Source: an uncultured Rhodospirillaceae bacterium (GTDB lineage: Bacteria; Pseudomonadota; Alphaproteobacteria; Rhodospirillales; Magnetospirillaceae). From it: a DNA stretch of 64,000 nt. The notes under the pieces are model-generated. The model did no database searches. It was not told the DNA's origin and saw nothing but the letters and a program-made list of their open reading frames with translations. The position numbers were made by a program, and so were the translations under genes. The stretch spans positions 84,200-148,199 of the forward strand of contig CALABS010000070.1 of assembly GCA_937887565.1 (NCBI GenBank), given 5' to 3'. Every line of letters starts with the position of its first letter. The first letter of the stretch is position 1. Positions 10,523 through 19,251 of this stretch are shown piece by piece.

Positions 10523-13038
10523 GTGCAGATCCCCCCGCCGCCGCCGGTGGCCGGCCACAACACCAGCATGGCCATGGAGGCAAGGCCGGTGAATGCCGCG
10601 AAATCCCAGGCCAGCACGGTCATCATCACCGTCATCCGGCGGACCGGCGTCACCAGCCCGGCGGCCTGCCGCGCCAGCACCAGCAACGCCAGCAGCGTCG
10701 CCACGCCGAGATGGACCAGGGTGTAGAGCGCCATCACCCACACCGTGGCCGGGAAGGCGTGACGGGTGGGGCCGAGATCGGCCGCCGTCAGCGTCGACAG
10801 CCCCGTCCAGGCCACCGCCACCGCCACCGCCACCGCCCCGCCCAGGCCCGCCGGCAGCGCCCAGTGGCGCCCGCGCCGGTGCAGCCCGGCCCCCGCATGG
10901 GCCAGCACCGCCGCGACGGCCAGCATGCCGCCGCCGGCGAGGATGTCGCCGAGCGCGATCCGCCCCTCCCACGGCGGCGGCGGCCACACCGGATTGACCA
11001 GCCACAGGAAGACATAGGCCGACAGCAGCGCCAGATAGGCGGCGCCATCGAACAGCACCGCCACCACGGCCGCCCACCAGGCATGGCTGGAATGGTCGGC
11101 GGCATAGGTCGGCACGACGATTCCCTGGCCGATATCCACCCGGGCCATGGGCGGCTGGCGGTCGGAATGCCACGCCCACCGCGTCAGCAAGGCCAGCGTG
11201 ACCACCCCACCCGCCGCCGCGACGCCCCACAGGTGGAAGGTTCCGGCCCCGAACATGACGGCAGTGGCGGCGGCGGCGGCGACCTGCGACCAGCCGGGGC
11301 CGGACACCTGGATCACCTGCTGGGGCTCGGCGCTCACCGCCGACACCCGCAGGGTCTCGCGGCCATGGGTCGTCGGCCGGCACATCAGCGCCTCGCCGCG
11401 CGCGGCGGCGGCCATCTCGGCGGGCTGGTCCCACAACGGATGCAGCGACCGCACCCGCGGCACGCTGGCGCCGCCGCTATCGGTGAGCGGCGTCGGGCCG
11501 GCCCATTCCAGGGTGCCGGCCTTCCACGGATCATGGCCGGCCGGCCGGCCCCGCTTCCAGCTCCAGGCCAGGTTGGCGAAGAACACCGCCACCCCGGCGC
11601 CCAGCACGAAGGCGCCGATCGTGGCGGTCAGGTTGAGCCACTCCCAGCCCAGCCCGCCGGGATAGGTGTAGACCCGGCGCGGCATCCCCAAGAGGCCCAG
11701 CACATGCAGCGGAAAGAAGGTGACGTTGAAGCCGACGAACATCAGCCAGAACGACCACTTGCCGACGGTCTCGTCCATCAGCCGGCCGCTGGGCAGCGGG
11801 AACCAGTAGGTCAGCGCCCCGAACAGCGGGAAGATGGCGCCGCCGATCAGCACGTAGTGGAAATGGGCGACCACGAAATGGGTGTCGGTGACCTGCCAGT
11901 CGAAGGGCACCGACGCCACCATCACTCCGGTCAGGCCGCCGATCACGAAGATGACCAGGAAGCCGATCACGAACAGGAACGGCGTGTCCCAGCGGGGCCG
12001 CGCCCCCCACAGGGTGGCCAGCCAGGCGAAGACCTGAATCCCCGACGGGATCGCCACCGCCATGCTGGCGGCCGAGAACAGCGACAGCGACAACAGCGGG
12101 ATGCCGGCCGCGAACATGTGGTGGACCCACAGCCCGAAGCTGAGGATGCCGGTGGCGATGGTCGCCACCACCACCCACTGATGCCCCACCAGCGGCCGGC
12201 CGCAGAAGGTGGGCAGGATGGTGGAGACCATGGCGGCGCCGGGCAGGAAGATGATGTAGACCTCGGGATGGCCGAAGAACCAGAACAGGTGCTGCCACAG
12301 CAACGGGTCGCCGCCCCGGCCGGCATCGAAGAACGGCCAGTCCAGCACCCGTTCGGCCTCCAGCAGGACGTCGCCCAGCAAGAGCGGCGGGAAGGCGAAC
12401 AGAATCATCACCGCCACCGTCAGGAAGGCCCAGCCCAGGATCGGCATGCGGTCCAGGCTCATGCCCGGCGCGCGGGTCTTCATGATGCCGACGATCAGCT
12501 CGATACAGGCCGCCACCGCCGAGATCTCGATGAAGGTCAGCCCCAGCAGCCAGAAATCGGTGTTGAGCCCGGGCGTGTATTCCGGTCCCGACAAGGGCGT
12601 GTACATGAACCAGCCGCCGTTGGGGACCGGCCCGAACAGGAAGCTGCTGAGCAGCAGCAGGCCGCCCAGCAGGTAGCACCAGAACCCATAGGACGACAGG
12701 CGCGGGAACGGCAGGTCGCGGACCCCCAGCATCTGCGGCAGCACGTAGACGGCGACCGCCTCCATGATGGGGACCGCGAACACCACCATCATGATGGTGC
12801 CGTGCATGGTGAAGACCTGGTTGTAGGCCTCGGGGCCCAGGAAGCCCATCCACGGCCAGGCCAATTGCAGGCGCATCAGCAGCGCCAGCACCCCGGCGAC
12901 GGCGAAGAAGCCCAACCCGGCCGCCAGATACCACAGGCCGACGGCGGTGTTGTTGACCTCGGAGAAATAGCGCCAGCCCCGGGGCTGGGCCCATACCCGG
13001 TTCAGGGCCTCGCGGCCGCTTTCGCCCGGCGCGCTCAT
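10516..13038 (-). CDS. Cytochrome c oxidase fused subunit I-III (caa3 type)
   Basis: This 840-residue protein joins a heme-copper subunit I (about residues 1-560) to a subunit III-like domain (about 640-840). Redox-centre motifs are intact: a heme a histidine in FTMHG, CuB histidine and cross-link tyrosine in FGHPEVY, the His-His pair in VHHMF, and both heme histidines in VAHFHY. The D-pathway aspartate (VRDLPFPR) and helix VI glutamate are kept. At the K-pathway position, where VPTGIK is usual, the sequence is IPSGIQ with Gln335. The usual magnesium His before the conserved Asp is Thr384. It starts 4 bases inside the coxB end. Confidence 0.93.
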   Translation of the reverse strand: MSAPGESGREALNRVWAQPRGWRYFSEVNNTAVGLWYLAAGLGFFAVAGVLALLMRLQLAWPWMGFLGPEAYNQVFTMHGTIMMVVFAVPIMEAVAVYVLPQMLGVRDLPFPRLSSYGFWCYLLGGLLLLSSFLFGPVPNGGWFMYTPLSGPEYTPGLNTDFWLLGLTFIEISAVAACIELIVGIMKTRAPGMSLDRMPILGWAFLTVAVMILFAFPPLLLGDVLLEAERVLDWPFFDAGRGGDPLLWQHLFWFFGHPEVYIIFLPGAAMVSTILPTFCGRPLVGHQWVVVATIATGILSFGLWVHHMFAAGIPLLSLSLFSAASMAVAIPSGIQVFAWLATLWGARPRWDTPFLFVIGFLVIFVIGGLTGVMVASVPFDWQVTDTHFVVAHFHYVLIGGAIFPLFGALTYWFPLPSGRLMDETVGKWSFWLMFVGFNVTFFPLHVLGLLGMPRRVYTYPGGLGWEWLNLTATIGAFVLGAGVAVFFANLAWSWKRGRPAGHDPWKAGTLEWAGPTPLTDSGGASVPRVRSLHPLWDQPAEMAAAARGEALMCRPTTHGRETLRVSAVSAEPQQVIQVSGPGWSQVAAAAATAVMFGAGTFHLWGVAAAGGVVTLALLTRWAWHSDRQPPMARVDIGQGIVVPTYAADHSSHAWWAAVVAVLFDGAAYLALLSAYVFLWLVNPVWPPPPWEGRIALGDILAGGGMLAVAAVLAHAGAGLHRRGRHWALPAGLGGAVAVAVAVAWTGLSTLTAADLGPTRHAFPATVWVMALYTLVHLGVATLLALLVLARQAAGLVTPVRRMTVMMTVLAWDFAAFTGLASMAMLVLWPATGGGGGICTW

Positions 13039-13940
13039 TCCAGCCCCGCCAGCCAGGTGGCGATGGCCCGCAGCTCGCCGCCGGAGAACTGGTCGAACAC
13101 CGGCATGGCGTTGCCGGGCTTGATGGCCTGGGAATTGGCGATCCAGCCGCCCAGCGTGCCGACGTTCTGGGGCAGGATGCCGGCGCCGATGGTCAGCCGC
13201 GAGCCCACATGGGTGAGGTCCGGCCCGACCCGGCCGTCGGCGGCGGTGCCGCGCACCGTGTGGCACGCGCCGCAACCGGACGACAGGAACAGCGCCCGCC
13301 CGCGCGCCGCCAGGCCGTCGGCGGGCTCGGCGGCCGGCTCGCCCTGTCCGACCAGCCAACGGGCGAAGTCGGCCGGCGGCTGCACCACCACCATGAAGGC
13401 CATCAGGGCGTGCTGGGTGCCGCAATATTCGCCGCACTGGCCGCGAAAGACCCCCGGCTCGGCCGGCGTGATCCGCAGCAGGTTGGGATGGCCGGGAACC
13501 AGGTCCATCTTGCCGGCCAGGCCGGGAACCCAGAAGCTGTGGATGACGTCGCCCGAGATCAGCGCGATCTCCACCGGCCGGCCGGCGGGCAGGCGGATCT
13601 CGTTGGCCAGGACGGCGCCGTCCTGGGGATAGCGGACCTCCCACCACCACTGGCGGCCCACTACCTCGACCCGCAGCGGATCGCCGTCGGTTCCGGCCGC
13701 GACGCGCGCCCCGACCAGGGTGCTGTGGACCAGGAGCCCGCCCAGCACCACCACCGTGACGCCAACGCCCACCATGATCACCCGCTCGCCCGGAGGCGGC
13801 CGCCGGGGCATCAACAGCCCCGCCGCCAGCAGCGCCATGACCACGGCGAACACCGCCACCGACAGCCCGAGCATCAGCCACCACAAGCCGGCCAGGGACT
13901 CGGCCTGGGGCGTGGCGGTGCGCAGGGCGGATTGCAGCAT
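13035..13940 (-). CDS. Cytochrome c oxidase subunit II with fused cytochrome c domain (caa3 type)
   Basis: This protein (301 aa) has two transmembrane helices (about residues 15-45 and 53-75), then a CuA cupredoxin domain. The CuA ligands are visible as His in VIHSFW and the CGEYCGTQHALMAF group. The last ~90 residues form a cytochrome c domain with CGACH and a likely Met ligand in GNAMPV. That fusion defines caa3-type oxidases and lets the enzyme accept electrons directly from a membrane donor such as ActE. It is followed by the fused subunit I-III gene with a 4-base overlap. Confidence 0.93.
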   Translation of the reverse strand: MLQSALRTATPQAESLAGLWWLMLGLSVAVFAVVMALLAAGLLMPRRPPPGERVIMVGVGVTVVVLGGLLVHSTLVGARVAAGTDGDPLRVEVVGRQWWWEVRYPQDGAVLANEIRLPAGRPVEIALISGDVIHSFWVPGLAGKMDLVPGHPNLLRITPAEPGVFRGQCGEYCGTQHALMAFMVVVQPPADFARWLVGQGEPAAEPADGLAARGRALFLSSGCGACHTVRGTAADGRVGPDLTHVGSRLTIGAGILPQNVGTLGGWIANSQAIKPGNAMPVFDQFSGGELRAIATWLAGLE

Positions 13941-13955
13941 CCTCGGGCTCCCGGA

Positions 13956-14315
13956 TCAGCGCAGGGTGTAAAGGAAGGCGGCGACGTCGCGGGCCTGGGC
14001 CTCGGTCAGGCCCAGGTCCGGCATGGCGGTGCCCGGGGCCATGGCCGGCGGGTCCAGCAGCCACCGCACCAGGGCCTCGGGCCGGTTGGCGGCGACTCCG
14101 GCGATCATGGCGCGGCGGCCGAAGCCCTTGAGCGGCGGGCCGACCATTCCCGCCGGCCCGGCGACGCCGGGCACCTGGTGGCAGGCGGCGCAGCCGATAT
14201 CGGCCACCGTCCGTCGGCCCGCGCCCGCGTCGCCCCCGGCGACCCGGTGCTCGGGCGGGATTTCGTCGCAGCCGGCGAGGACGGCGGCGGCGATCAGGAT
14301 CACCGCCATCCTCAT
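13956..14315 (-). CDS. Cytochrome c lipoprotein, monoheme
   Basis: This 119-residue protein has a lipoprotein signal (AVLAGC, C16) and one CAACH site at residues 42-46. The candidate axial Met is in PGTAMPDLGL near residue 98. It should be a membrane-anchored periplasmic electron carrier. The ATG at 14315 overlaps the stop of the c4-like gene by 4 bases, and coxB starts 15 bases after its stop. It probably feeds the caa3 oxidase. Confidence 0.85.
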   Translation of the reverse strand: MRMAVILIAAAVLAGCDEIPPEHRVAGGDAGAGRRTVADIGCAACHQVPGVAGPAGMVGPPLKGFGRRAMIAGVAANRPEALVRWLLDPPAMAPGTAMPDLGLTEAQARDVAAFLYTLR

Positions 14316-14959
14316 CGCCCCCCTCGCTGGGCCGCGAACCAAGCCGCCACGGCCTCGACCTCCTCGGGCTCCAGCCGGGACGCGAAGCGCTCCATGCCGT
14401 TGAGGGCGTCGTTGTCGCGGGCCGCGTCCCGCCAGTGGCGCAATTGCAGCGCCAGATACGCGGCCGGCTGGCCGGCCAGGGCGGGAATGGCCGGGGCGGG
14501 ATTGGCGATGCCGTCGCCGTGGCAGGCGGCGCAGGGCGGCAGGTCGCGCTCGGGCGCTCCGAACAGGGCGATTCGGCGGCCGCGCTCCGGCGCCGCGCCG
14601 GCGGGCGTTCCAGTGACGGGAAGGCCGGCGTAATAGGCCGCCACCGCCCGCCGGCCGGCGTCGTCCATGGCCTTGGCGATGGGGCTCATGACCGGATCGG
14701 GGCGGGTGCCACGGGCGAAGTCGCGCAGCTGCTTGCCGAGGTAGAACGCCGGCAGGCCGGCCAGGCGGGGCGTCGCCTGGGCGGGGTCGCCCATGCCGTC
14801 GAGGCCGTGACAGCGGAAGCACGCCGTCGCGCCCCCCGTCGCTCCCCCAGGGCCGCCGCCATGGGCGATCAAGCGGCCGCGCTCACCGTCGGTGGCGCCG
14901 ACGGCGGAGCCGGCACCGGTCAGCAGCATCAGCAGGCACAGCCGCGCGCGACGGGTCAT
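14312..14959 (-). CDS. Diheme cytochrome c, c4-like
   Basis: The product (215 aa) has a cleavable signal peptide and two similar cytochrome c domains, with CFRCH in the first half and CAACH in the second. The tandem layout, with LAGLPAFYLGKQLRDF and LAGQPAAYLALQLRHW after the two heme sites, is characteristic of cytochrome c4. These proteins carry electrons to terminal oxidases. It is the first gene of the leftward caa3 operon. Confidence 0.88.
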   Translation of the reverse strand: MTRRARLCLLMLLTGAGSAVGATDGERGRLIAHGGGPGGATGGATACFRCHGLDGMGDPAQATPRLAGLPAFYLGKQLRDFARGTRPDPVMSPIAKAMDDAGRRAVAAYYAGLPVTGTPAGAAPERGRRIALFGAPERDLPPCAACHGDGIANPAPAIPALAGQPAAYLALQLRHWRDAARDNDALNGMERFASRLEPEEVEAVAAWFAAQRGGR

Positions 14960-15084
14960 GGCCTCGATGTCGGCGGAGCGGACGCGCGATCAACTCGCCG
15001 GGAAGGAGAGGCCGCGTCCCTTCCGGAGAGCATACCCGCATGAGCCGGTGAACCGGACGGGCGCCGGGGCCATCTGCCTCCCCC

Positions 15085-15999
15085 ATGAACGTCTATCTTC
15101 CCATCGCCGAGATGTCGCTGGACCTCACCTCGCTGCTGCTGCTGGGGGGCGGGGTCGGCGTGCTGTCGGGGCTGTTCGGGGTGGGGGGCGGGTTCCTGCT
15201 GACGCCGTTGCTGATCTTCCTGGGGGTGCCGCCGCCGGTGGCGGTGGCGACCGGCGCCAATCAGGTGGTCGGCGCCTCGGTATCGGGGCTGTTCGCCCAT
15301 TGGCGCCGGCGCAACGTGGACGTCCGCATGGGAAGCGTGCTGCTGGCGGGCGGCCTGGCCGGGTCGTGGGCCGGGGTGGCGTTGTTCGCCTGGCTGAACC
15401 GGAGCGGGCAGTTGGACCTGGCCATCAGCCTGGCCTATGTGGTGTTCCTGGGCATCGTCGGCGGCCTGATGGCGGCGGAATCGGTGGTCACCCTGAGGCG
15501 GCGGCGCCTGTCCCCCATCGCCCCCCGCAAGCGGCACCGCCACCCCTATCCCAACCTGCCCTTCAAGCTGCGCTTTCCCCGCTCGGGCCTTTACATCAGC
15601 GCGCTGGTACCGCTGGCGGTGGGCGCGGTCGGCGGGCTGCTGTCGGCGATGATGGGGGTGGGCGGCGGCTTCGTCATGGTGCCGCTGATGATCTACGTCC
15701 TGGAGATGCCGACGGCGGTGGTCATCGGCACCTCGCTGTTCCAGGTGCTGTTCGTCACCGCCAACGTCACCTTGCTGCATGCGGTGACCACCCAGACGGT
15801 GGACGTGCTGCTGATGGTGACGCTGCTGGTGGGCGGCGCGGTGGGAGCCCAGTTCGGCGCCCGCTTCGGCGCCCGCCTCCGGGCCGAGCATCTGCGGTTG
15901 CTGCTGGCCGGGCTGGTGCTGGCGGTCTGCCTCCGCCTAGCCCTCGACCTGGTGCTGCCGCCGGCCGACCTGTTCAGCCTGGAGCCCCGGCTGGGATAG
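15085..15999 (+). CDS. TauE/SafE family sulfite/sulfonate exporter
   Basis: This 304-residue membrane protein has about eight helices and two family repeats, seen as GLFGVGGGFLLTPLL near residue 30 and AMMGVGGGFVMVPLM near 188. TauE/SafE proteins export sulfite, sulfoacetate and related anions. Next to sulfide-oxidation genes, export of a sulfur oxyanion is plausible, but the substrate cannot be read from sequence. A perfect hairpin at 16005-16029 follows the stop and separates it from the convergent NapC-type gene. Confidence 0.88.
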   Translation: MNVYLPIAEMSLDLTSLLLLGGGVGVLSGLFGVGGGFLLTPLLIFLGVPPPVAVATGANQVVGASVSGLFAHWRRRNVDVRMGSVLLAGGLAGSWAGVALFAWLNRSGQLDLAISLAYVVFLGIVGGLMAAESVVTLRRRRLSPIAPRKRHRHPYPNLPFKLRFPRSGLYISALVPLAVGAVGGLLSAMMGVGGGFVMVPLMIYVLEMPTAVVIGTSLFQVLFVTANVTLLHAVTTQTVDVLLMVTLLVGGAVGAQFGARFGARLRAEHLRLLLAGLVLAVCLRLALDLVLPPADLFSLEPRLG

Positions 16000-16004
16000 G
16001 ACGC

Positions 16005-16029
16005 TCCCGGCCGGATCGGCCGGCCGGGA
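16005..16029. terminator. Hairpin between convergent genes
   Basis: A perfect 10-bp stem, TCCCGGCCGG / CCGGCCGGGA, encloses a 5-base loop (16015-16019). It lies between the stops of the TauE exporter and the NapC-type cytochrome. There is no T-run on either side, so it is only a candidate bidirectional terminator or mRNA 3'-end stabiliser. Confidence 0.45.
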
Positions 16030-16041
16030 TGTCAAGGGATG

Positions 16042-16665
16042 CTAGAGGTCGTCCTCGCTGGCCCGCGGCAGCTTGTGGGCCACGCCCTTGTGGCAGTCGA
16101 TGCAGGTCTTGCCCTCCATGGCCGCCTGCGGATGCTTGAGGCGGGCGGCGGTGCCCTGCTTGCCGAGCGCCATGGAGTCGAAGGAGTGGCAGTTGCGGCA
16201 TTCGCGGGAATCGCTCTTGGCCATGTAGGCCCACACCTTCTCGGCCAGCCGCTGGCGGTTCTCCTCCAGCTTCTCGGGGGTCGAGATGGTGCCCTTGATC
16301 TCGTGGACGATGTCGTTGTAGGCCAGGAACTTGCGCACCAGCTTGGGTCCCAGCGCCTTGGGCACGTGGCAGTCGGCGCACTGGGCGTGGGCGCCCGAGC
16401 GGTTCAGGTAATGGACCGACTCGCGGTATTCCTCGTAGTTCTGCTTCATGGAATGGCACGAGATGCAGAAATCGGTGCGGTTGGTCCATTCGATGGCCGA
16501 CACGAAGCCGGCCATGCCGAAGATGCCCATCACCACGCCGGCCCACACCAGCGTCATGCGCCGCCAGAAGTTCTTTTGCGACGTTTGGCGCTTGGAGTGC
16601 CGCCCGGGATGGGCGGCACCCTCCGTCGCGGGCTCGCCTAGCCCGCGACCCTTGTGGACGGTCAT
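16042..16665 (-). CDS. NapC/NirT-type tetraheme cytochrome c
   Basis: This 207-residue protein has one N-terminal membrane anchor (about residues 37-58) and four CXXCH sites: CISCH at 67, then CADCH, CRNCH and CIDCH. That is the NapC/NirT pattern of quinol dehydrogenases that exchange electrons between the quinone pool and periplasmic enzymes. No nitrate or nitrite reductase gene is nearby. It overlaps the diheme cytochrome gene by 4 bases and lies beside fccAB, so it may link sulfur-derived electrons with quinone. The Ala/Lys-rich leader before the anchor is unusually long. Confidence 0.9.
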   Translation of the reverse strand: MTVHKGRGLGEPATEGAAHPGRHSKRQTSQKNFWRRMTLVWAGVVMGIFGMAGFVSAIEWTNRTDFCISCHSMKQNYEEYRESVHYLNRSGAHAQCADCHVPKALGPKLVRKFLAYNDIVHEIKGTISTPEKLEENRQRLAEKVWAYMAKSDSRECRNCHSFDSMALGKQGTAARLKHPQAAMEGKTCIDCHKGVAHKLPRASEDDL

Positions 16666-17336
16666 TTCGGCAGCTGGGTGATGTAGGCGATGATGTCGGC
16701 GGCGATGGAGTTGTCGAAGGCCCGCAGCATGGGCATCGCCTCGGCCGGCTGGCCGTTCAGGGCCTTGTGCAGGACGGCGGTCGGATACTCCGAGGCCTGG
16801 CCGAGCGCCATGCCGGTGGACACCTTCTTGCCGTCGAGGCCGTGGCAGACGCCGCACAGCGAATTGTAGTAGACCTCGCCCTTGGCGCCGTTGCCCTTGG
16901 GCTTGCTGGCCGCCAGATCGACATACTTGGCCATGTCCACCTGGCCCTTGGACACGAACATGGCGAGATCGCCGGCGTCCTTGTCGTTGAGCTTGTCGGG
17001 GCCGTATTGATGGGTCTTGTCGCGCAGGATGGCGACGATGGCGGCCGGGTCCTTGCCGGCGGCGCCCTTGATGCCCTTCACGCCGGTCTCCTTGTCGCCG
17101 GTGTAGTCCCAGCCGTGGCAGGTGACGCACCGCCACGACTGCTTGGCCTTCTTGCCGGTGTAGCTGGGATGGGCATCCTCGGGACGGGTGGATTTGATTT
17201 CCTTGTACCAGGTGTCGTACAGACGGCCACCGCGCGCGATCGAGGTCTCGATCTCGGCGGCGTCGGCCGCGACGGACCAACCGGTTGCGATGGCCGCGAC
17301 GGCGGCGATGGCGACGAAAAGGCGACGCGCGTTCAT
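16662..17336 (-). CDS. Periplasmic diheme cytochrome c, partner of the NapC-type cytochrome
   Basis: The protein (224 aa) has a signal peptide ending near AADAA (residue 27) and two heme sites, CVTCH at 70-74 and CGVCH in the second domain. The first domain contains a long TGKKAKQSWR stretch before its heme and a Lys-rich spacer; the second has GMALGQASEYPTAVLHKAL. It is coupled to the NapC-type gene downstream (ATGA overlap), so the two probably form one electron-transfer chain. ATG at 17336 gives a proper signal peptide. I do not recognise a more specific family. Confidence 0.82.
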   Translation of the reverse strand: MNARRLFVAIAAVAAIATGWSVAADAAEIETSIARGGRLYDTWYKEIKSTRPEDAHPSYTGKKAKQSWRCVTCHGWDYTGDKETGVKGIKGAAGKDPAAIVAILRDKTHQYGPDKLNDKDAGDLAMFVSKGQVDMAKYVDLAASKPKGNGAKGEVYYNSLCGVCHGLDGKKVSTGMALGQASEYPTAVLHKALNGQPAEAMPMLRAFDNSIAADIIAYITQLPK

Positions 17337-17399
17337 GTGGACGTGTTCCCTCTCACCTGTGCGGGCTTCGACCGGGCGGGTAAACCCCGCCTTCGGCAT

Positions 17400-17520
17400 G
17401 CGAGTTCTCTAATATGTGAAAACATGAGGATGAAAACAAGAAAAAGAATCGCGCCCAGGATCATCTAGAAGCAGAAACTCACGCTCAATACTTATTTTTA
17501 CTGTTCGCGCAAGGCAGGAG
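17400..17520 (-). promoter_or_regulatory. AT-rich promoter region of the diheme/NapC operon
   Basis: This stretch is markedly richer in A and T than the surroundings. Read leftward it includes ATGTTTTCACATATTAG (17427-17411), which resembles the AT-rich element before fccA. With the fccB hairpin immediately upstream, it is the likely promoter of the two-cytochrome operon. No exact -10/-35 assignment is safe. Confidence 0.4.
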
Positions 17521-17521
17521 A

Positions 17522-17548
17522 CACCACCCCTCATGTAGAGGGGTGGTG
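17522..17548 (-). terminator. Hairpin after fccB
   Basis: A perfect 11-bp stem, CACCACCCCTC / GAGGGGTGGTG, with a 5-base loop lies 30 bases beyond the fccB stop. It has no T-run, but its strength and place suggest it ends or stabilises the fccAB transcript and separates it from the next operon. Confidence 0.5.
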
Positions 17549-17577
17549 CCACTCGGCCTTGGTCTTTGATCTGTCGA

Positions 17578-18864
17578 TCAGCCCCAGCTGTCCTGGGCGA
17601 TGCTCTGGTACCAGCCCACCGCGAAGTCCGCTTCCTTCTTGCGGAACTGATAGCTGGCGCCCATCGGGCTGACGCCGCCCGAGCCCTTGACGGTGCCGAT
17701 CTTGCCGTCGGCGACCTCGAACACGGCGGCCACCGAGATGCCGTAGTCGGGGGCCAGCAGCGAGTAGCAGGTGTTGATGGCCGACAGCGCCATCGGCTTC
17801 TCGCCGGCCAGTTGGGAGACGATGGCGGCAGCACAGACCTTGGCCTGGCTGGACGCCGAGTAGCCCGACTTGGGCATGGCGCCGGCGATGGCGGCGTCGC
17901 CGATGACGTGGATGTCCTTGGCCTTGGTCGATTCGAAGGTGTTGGGATCGACCGGGCAGAACCCCGACTGGTCGGTCAGGCCGGCCTTGATGGCCAGCAT
18001 GCCGGCCGTCTGCGGCGGGATGATGTTGGCGACGTCGGGCTTGAACTTCTCGAAGTCTGTCTCGACAACGCCGGCCTTGGCGTCGACCTTGGTCACCTTG
18101 CCGTTCTTGGCGGCGGGGACCCACTCGATCATCTCGTCGTAGATCTTCTCCCAGCCTTCCTTGAACAGCTTGTCCTTGGCGAAACCGTCCTTGGAGTCGA
18201 GGATCAGCACCTTCGACTTGGGCTTGTTCTTCTTCAGGTAGAAGGCGATCAGGCTGGCACGCTCGTAGGGCCCGGGCGGGCAGCGGAACGGATTGGCCGG
18301 GGCCGAGATGACCACGGTGCCGCCGTTCGGCATCGCCTCGAGCTGCTTGCGCAGCAGCGCGGTCTGCGGGCCGGCCTTCCAGGCGTGCGGCATCATGTGC
18401 GACGCGGCCTCGTCATAGCCCGGGATGGCGTTCCACTTGAAGTCGATGCCCGGCGAAACCACCAGCTTGTCGTAGGCGATGGTGGTACCGTCCTTGGTGG
18501 TCACCGTCTTCTTGGCGGGGTCGATGCCCTCGACGCGGGCATTGACGAACTTGATGCCGTACTTGGCCTGCAGCATGTCGAACTTGCGCTCGATATACGA
18601 CAGGTCGTTCATCCCGGCGAGCACGGTGTTGGAGAACGGGCAGGTGAAGTGCGACTTGTCCTCGTCGATCAGGGTGACGTCGAGGGACGGGTTGTAGCGC
18701 TTCAGGTACTTGGCGGCGGTGGCGCCGCCGAAACCGCCGCCGACCACGACGATGCGGGGGCCCGAGCCCGAGGTGCCGGCACAGGCGGACAGGCCGCCGG
18801 CCAGGGTGACGGCGCCGGCCGCGCCCAGCAGTCCGTTGAAGGACCTGCGCGAGATATTGGTCAT
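17578..18864 (-). CDS. fccB: Flavocytochrome c sulfide dehydrogenase, flavoprotein subunit
   Basis: This 428-residue protein begins with a Tat signal (SRRSFNGLLGAAGAV). An LSAC at C28 may be a lipobox. The FAD-binding motif VVVGGGFGGATAAKYL follows near residue 40, and a second family motif is HVIGDAA. The HFTCPFSN motif and the later NPFRCPPGPYERA supply the conserved redox cysteines of FccB. It oxidises sulfide to sulfur or polysulfide in the periplasm and passes electrons to the FccA heme. It lies 11 bases after fccA in the same operon. Confidence 0.93.
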   Translation of the reverse strand: MTNISRRSFNGLLGAAGAVTLAGGLSACAGTSGSGPRIVVVGGGFGGATAAKYLKRYNPSLDVTLIDEDKSHFTCPFSNTVLAGMNDLSYIERKFDMLQAKYGIKFVNARVEGIDPAKKTVTTKDGTTIAYDKLVVSPGIDFKWNAIPGYDEAASHMMPHAWKAGPQTALLRKQLEAMPNGGTVVISAPANPFRCPPGPYERASLIAFYLKKNKPKSKVLILDSKDGFAKDKLFKEGWEKIYDEMIEWVPAAKNGKVTKVDAKAGVVETDFEKFKPDVANIIPPQTAGMLAIKAGLTDQSGFCPVDPNTFESTKAKDIHVIGDAAIAGAMPKSGYSASSQAKVCAAAIVSQLAGEKPMALSAINTCYSLLAPDYGISVAAVFEVADGKIGTVKGSGGVSPMGASYQFRKKEADFAVGWYQSIAQDSWG

Positions 18865-18875
18865 GACGCTCCCCC

Positions 18876-19184
18876 TTACTTCTTGCGGCTGGCGAAATAG
18901 GTGGCGATGGCGTCCAACTGCTCGTCGCTGTAGGCCTTGGCGATGCGGTCCATGACGGTCGGCTCGCGCCGGCCCGCCTTGTATTCCTTGAGCATCGACT
19001 TCAGCTCATCGAGCTTCTTGCTGGAAAACGCCGGCATGGCGCCGACCGAGTGCCCATCGGTGCCGTGGCACCCCGCGCAGGCGTCGGCCATCACCGCGAT
19101 CGGATCGGCGGCCTGCGCGGCGACCGGCGCGGCGACCAACCCGAAGGCCAGGCATAGTGAGAGCGTGGTGGGACTACCCCTCAT
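18876..19184 (-). CDS. fccA: Flavocytochrome c sulfide dehydrogenase, cytochrome subunit
   Basis: The protein (102 aa) has a signal peptide ending near AAQAA (residue 26), one CAGCH at residues 36-40 and a likely axial Met at residue 50. This small monoheme form resembles the shorter SoxE/FccA-type subunits rather than the diheme FccA of Allochromatium. AGGGAGGAG precedes the ATG. An AT-rich promoter region and a palindromic FNR/FixK box lie upstream at 19206-19265. Confidence 0.88.
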   Translation of the reverse strand: MRGSPTTLSLCLAFGLVAAPVAAQAADPIAVMADACAGCHGTDGHSVGAMPAFSSKKLDELKSMLKEYKAGRREPTVMDRIAKAYSDEQLDAIATYFASRKK

Positions 19185-19205
19185 GACGGAACTCCTCCCT
19201 GGGAC

Positions 19206-19240
19206 GTTTTTTAACGTTTATATTAGGTGAAAATATCAGC
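19206..19240 (-). promoter_or_regulatory. AT-rich promoter candidate for fccAB
   Basis: Read leftward, ATATTTTCACCTAATATA (19238-19221) is an AT island with 5-bp inverted arms (ATATT/AATAT). TAATAT at 19225-19220 could be a -10 hexamer. That would put the FNR/FixK box near -45, close to the class II position. The same word ATRTTTTCAC occurs before the diheme/NapC operon. Confidence 0.45.
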
Positions 19241-19251
19241 CCGCCATCCGA

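Noticed and set aside
9031..13632. A 1533-codon rightward open frame
   Set aside because: It is antisense to the AI-2E permease and caa3 oxidase genes. Its His/Gln/Arg-rich translation has no domain and no ribosome site.
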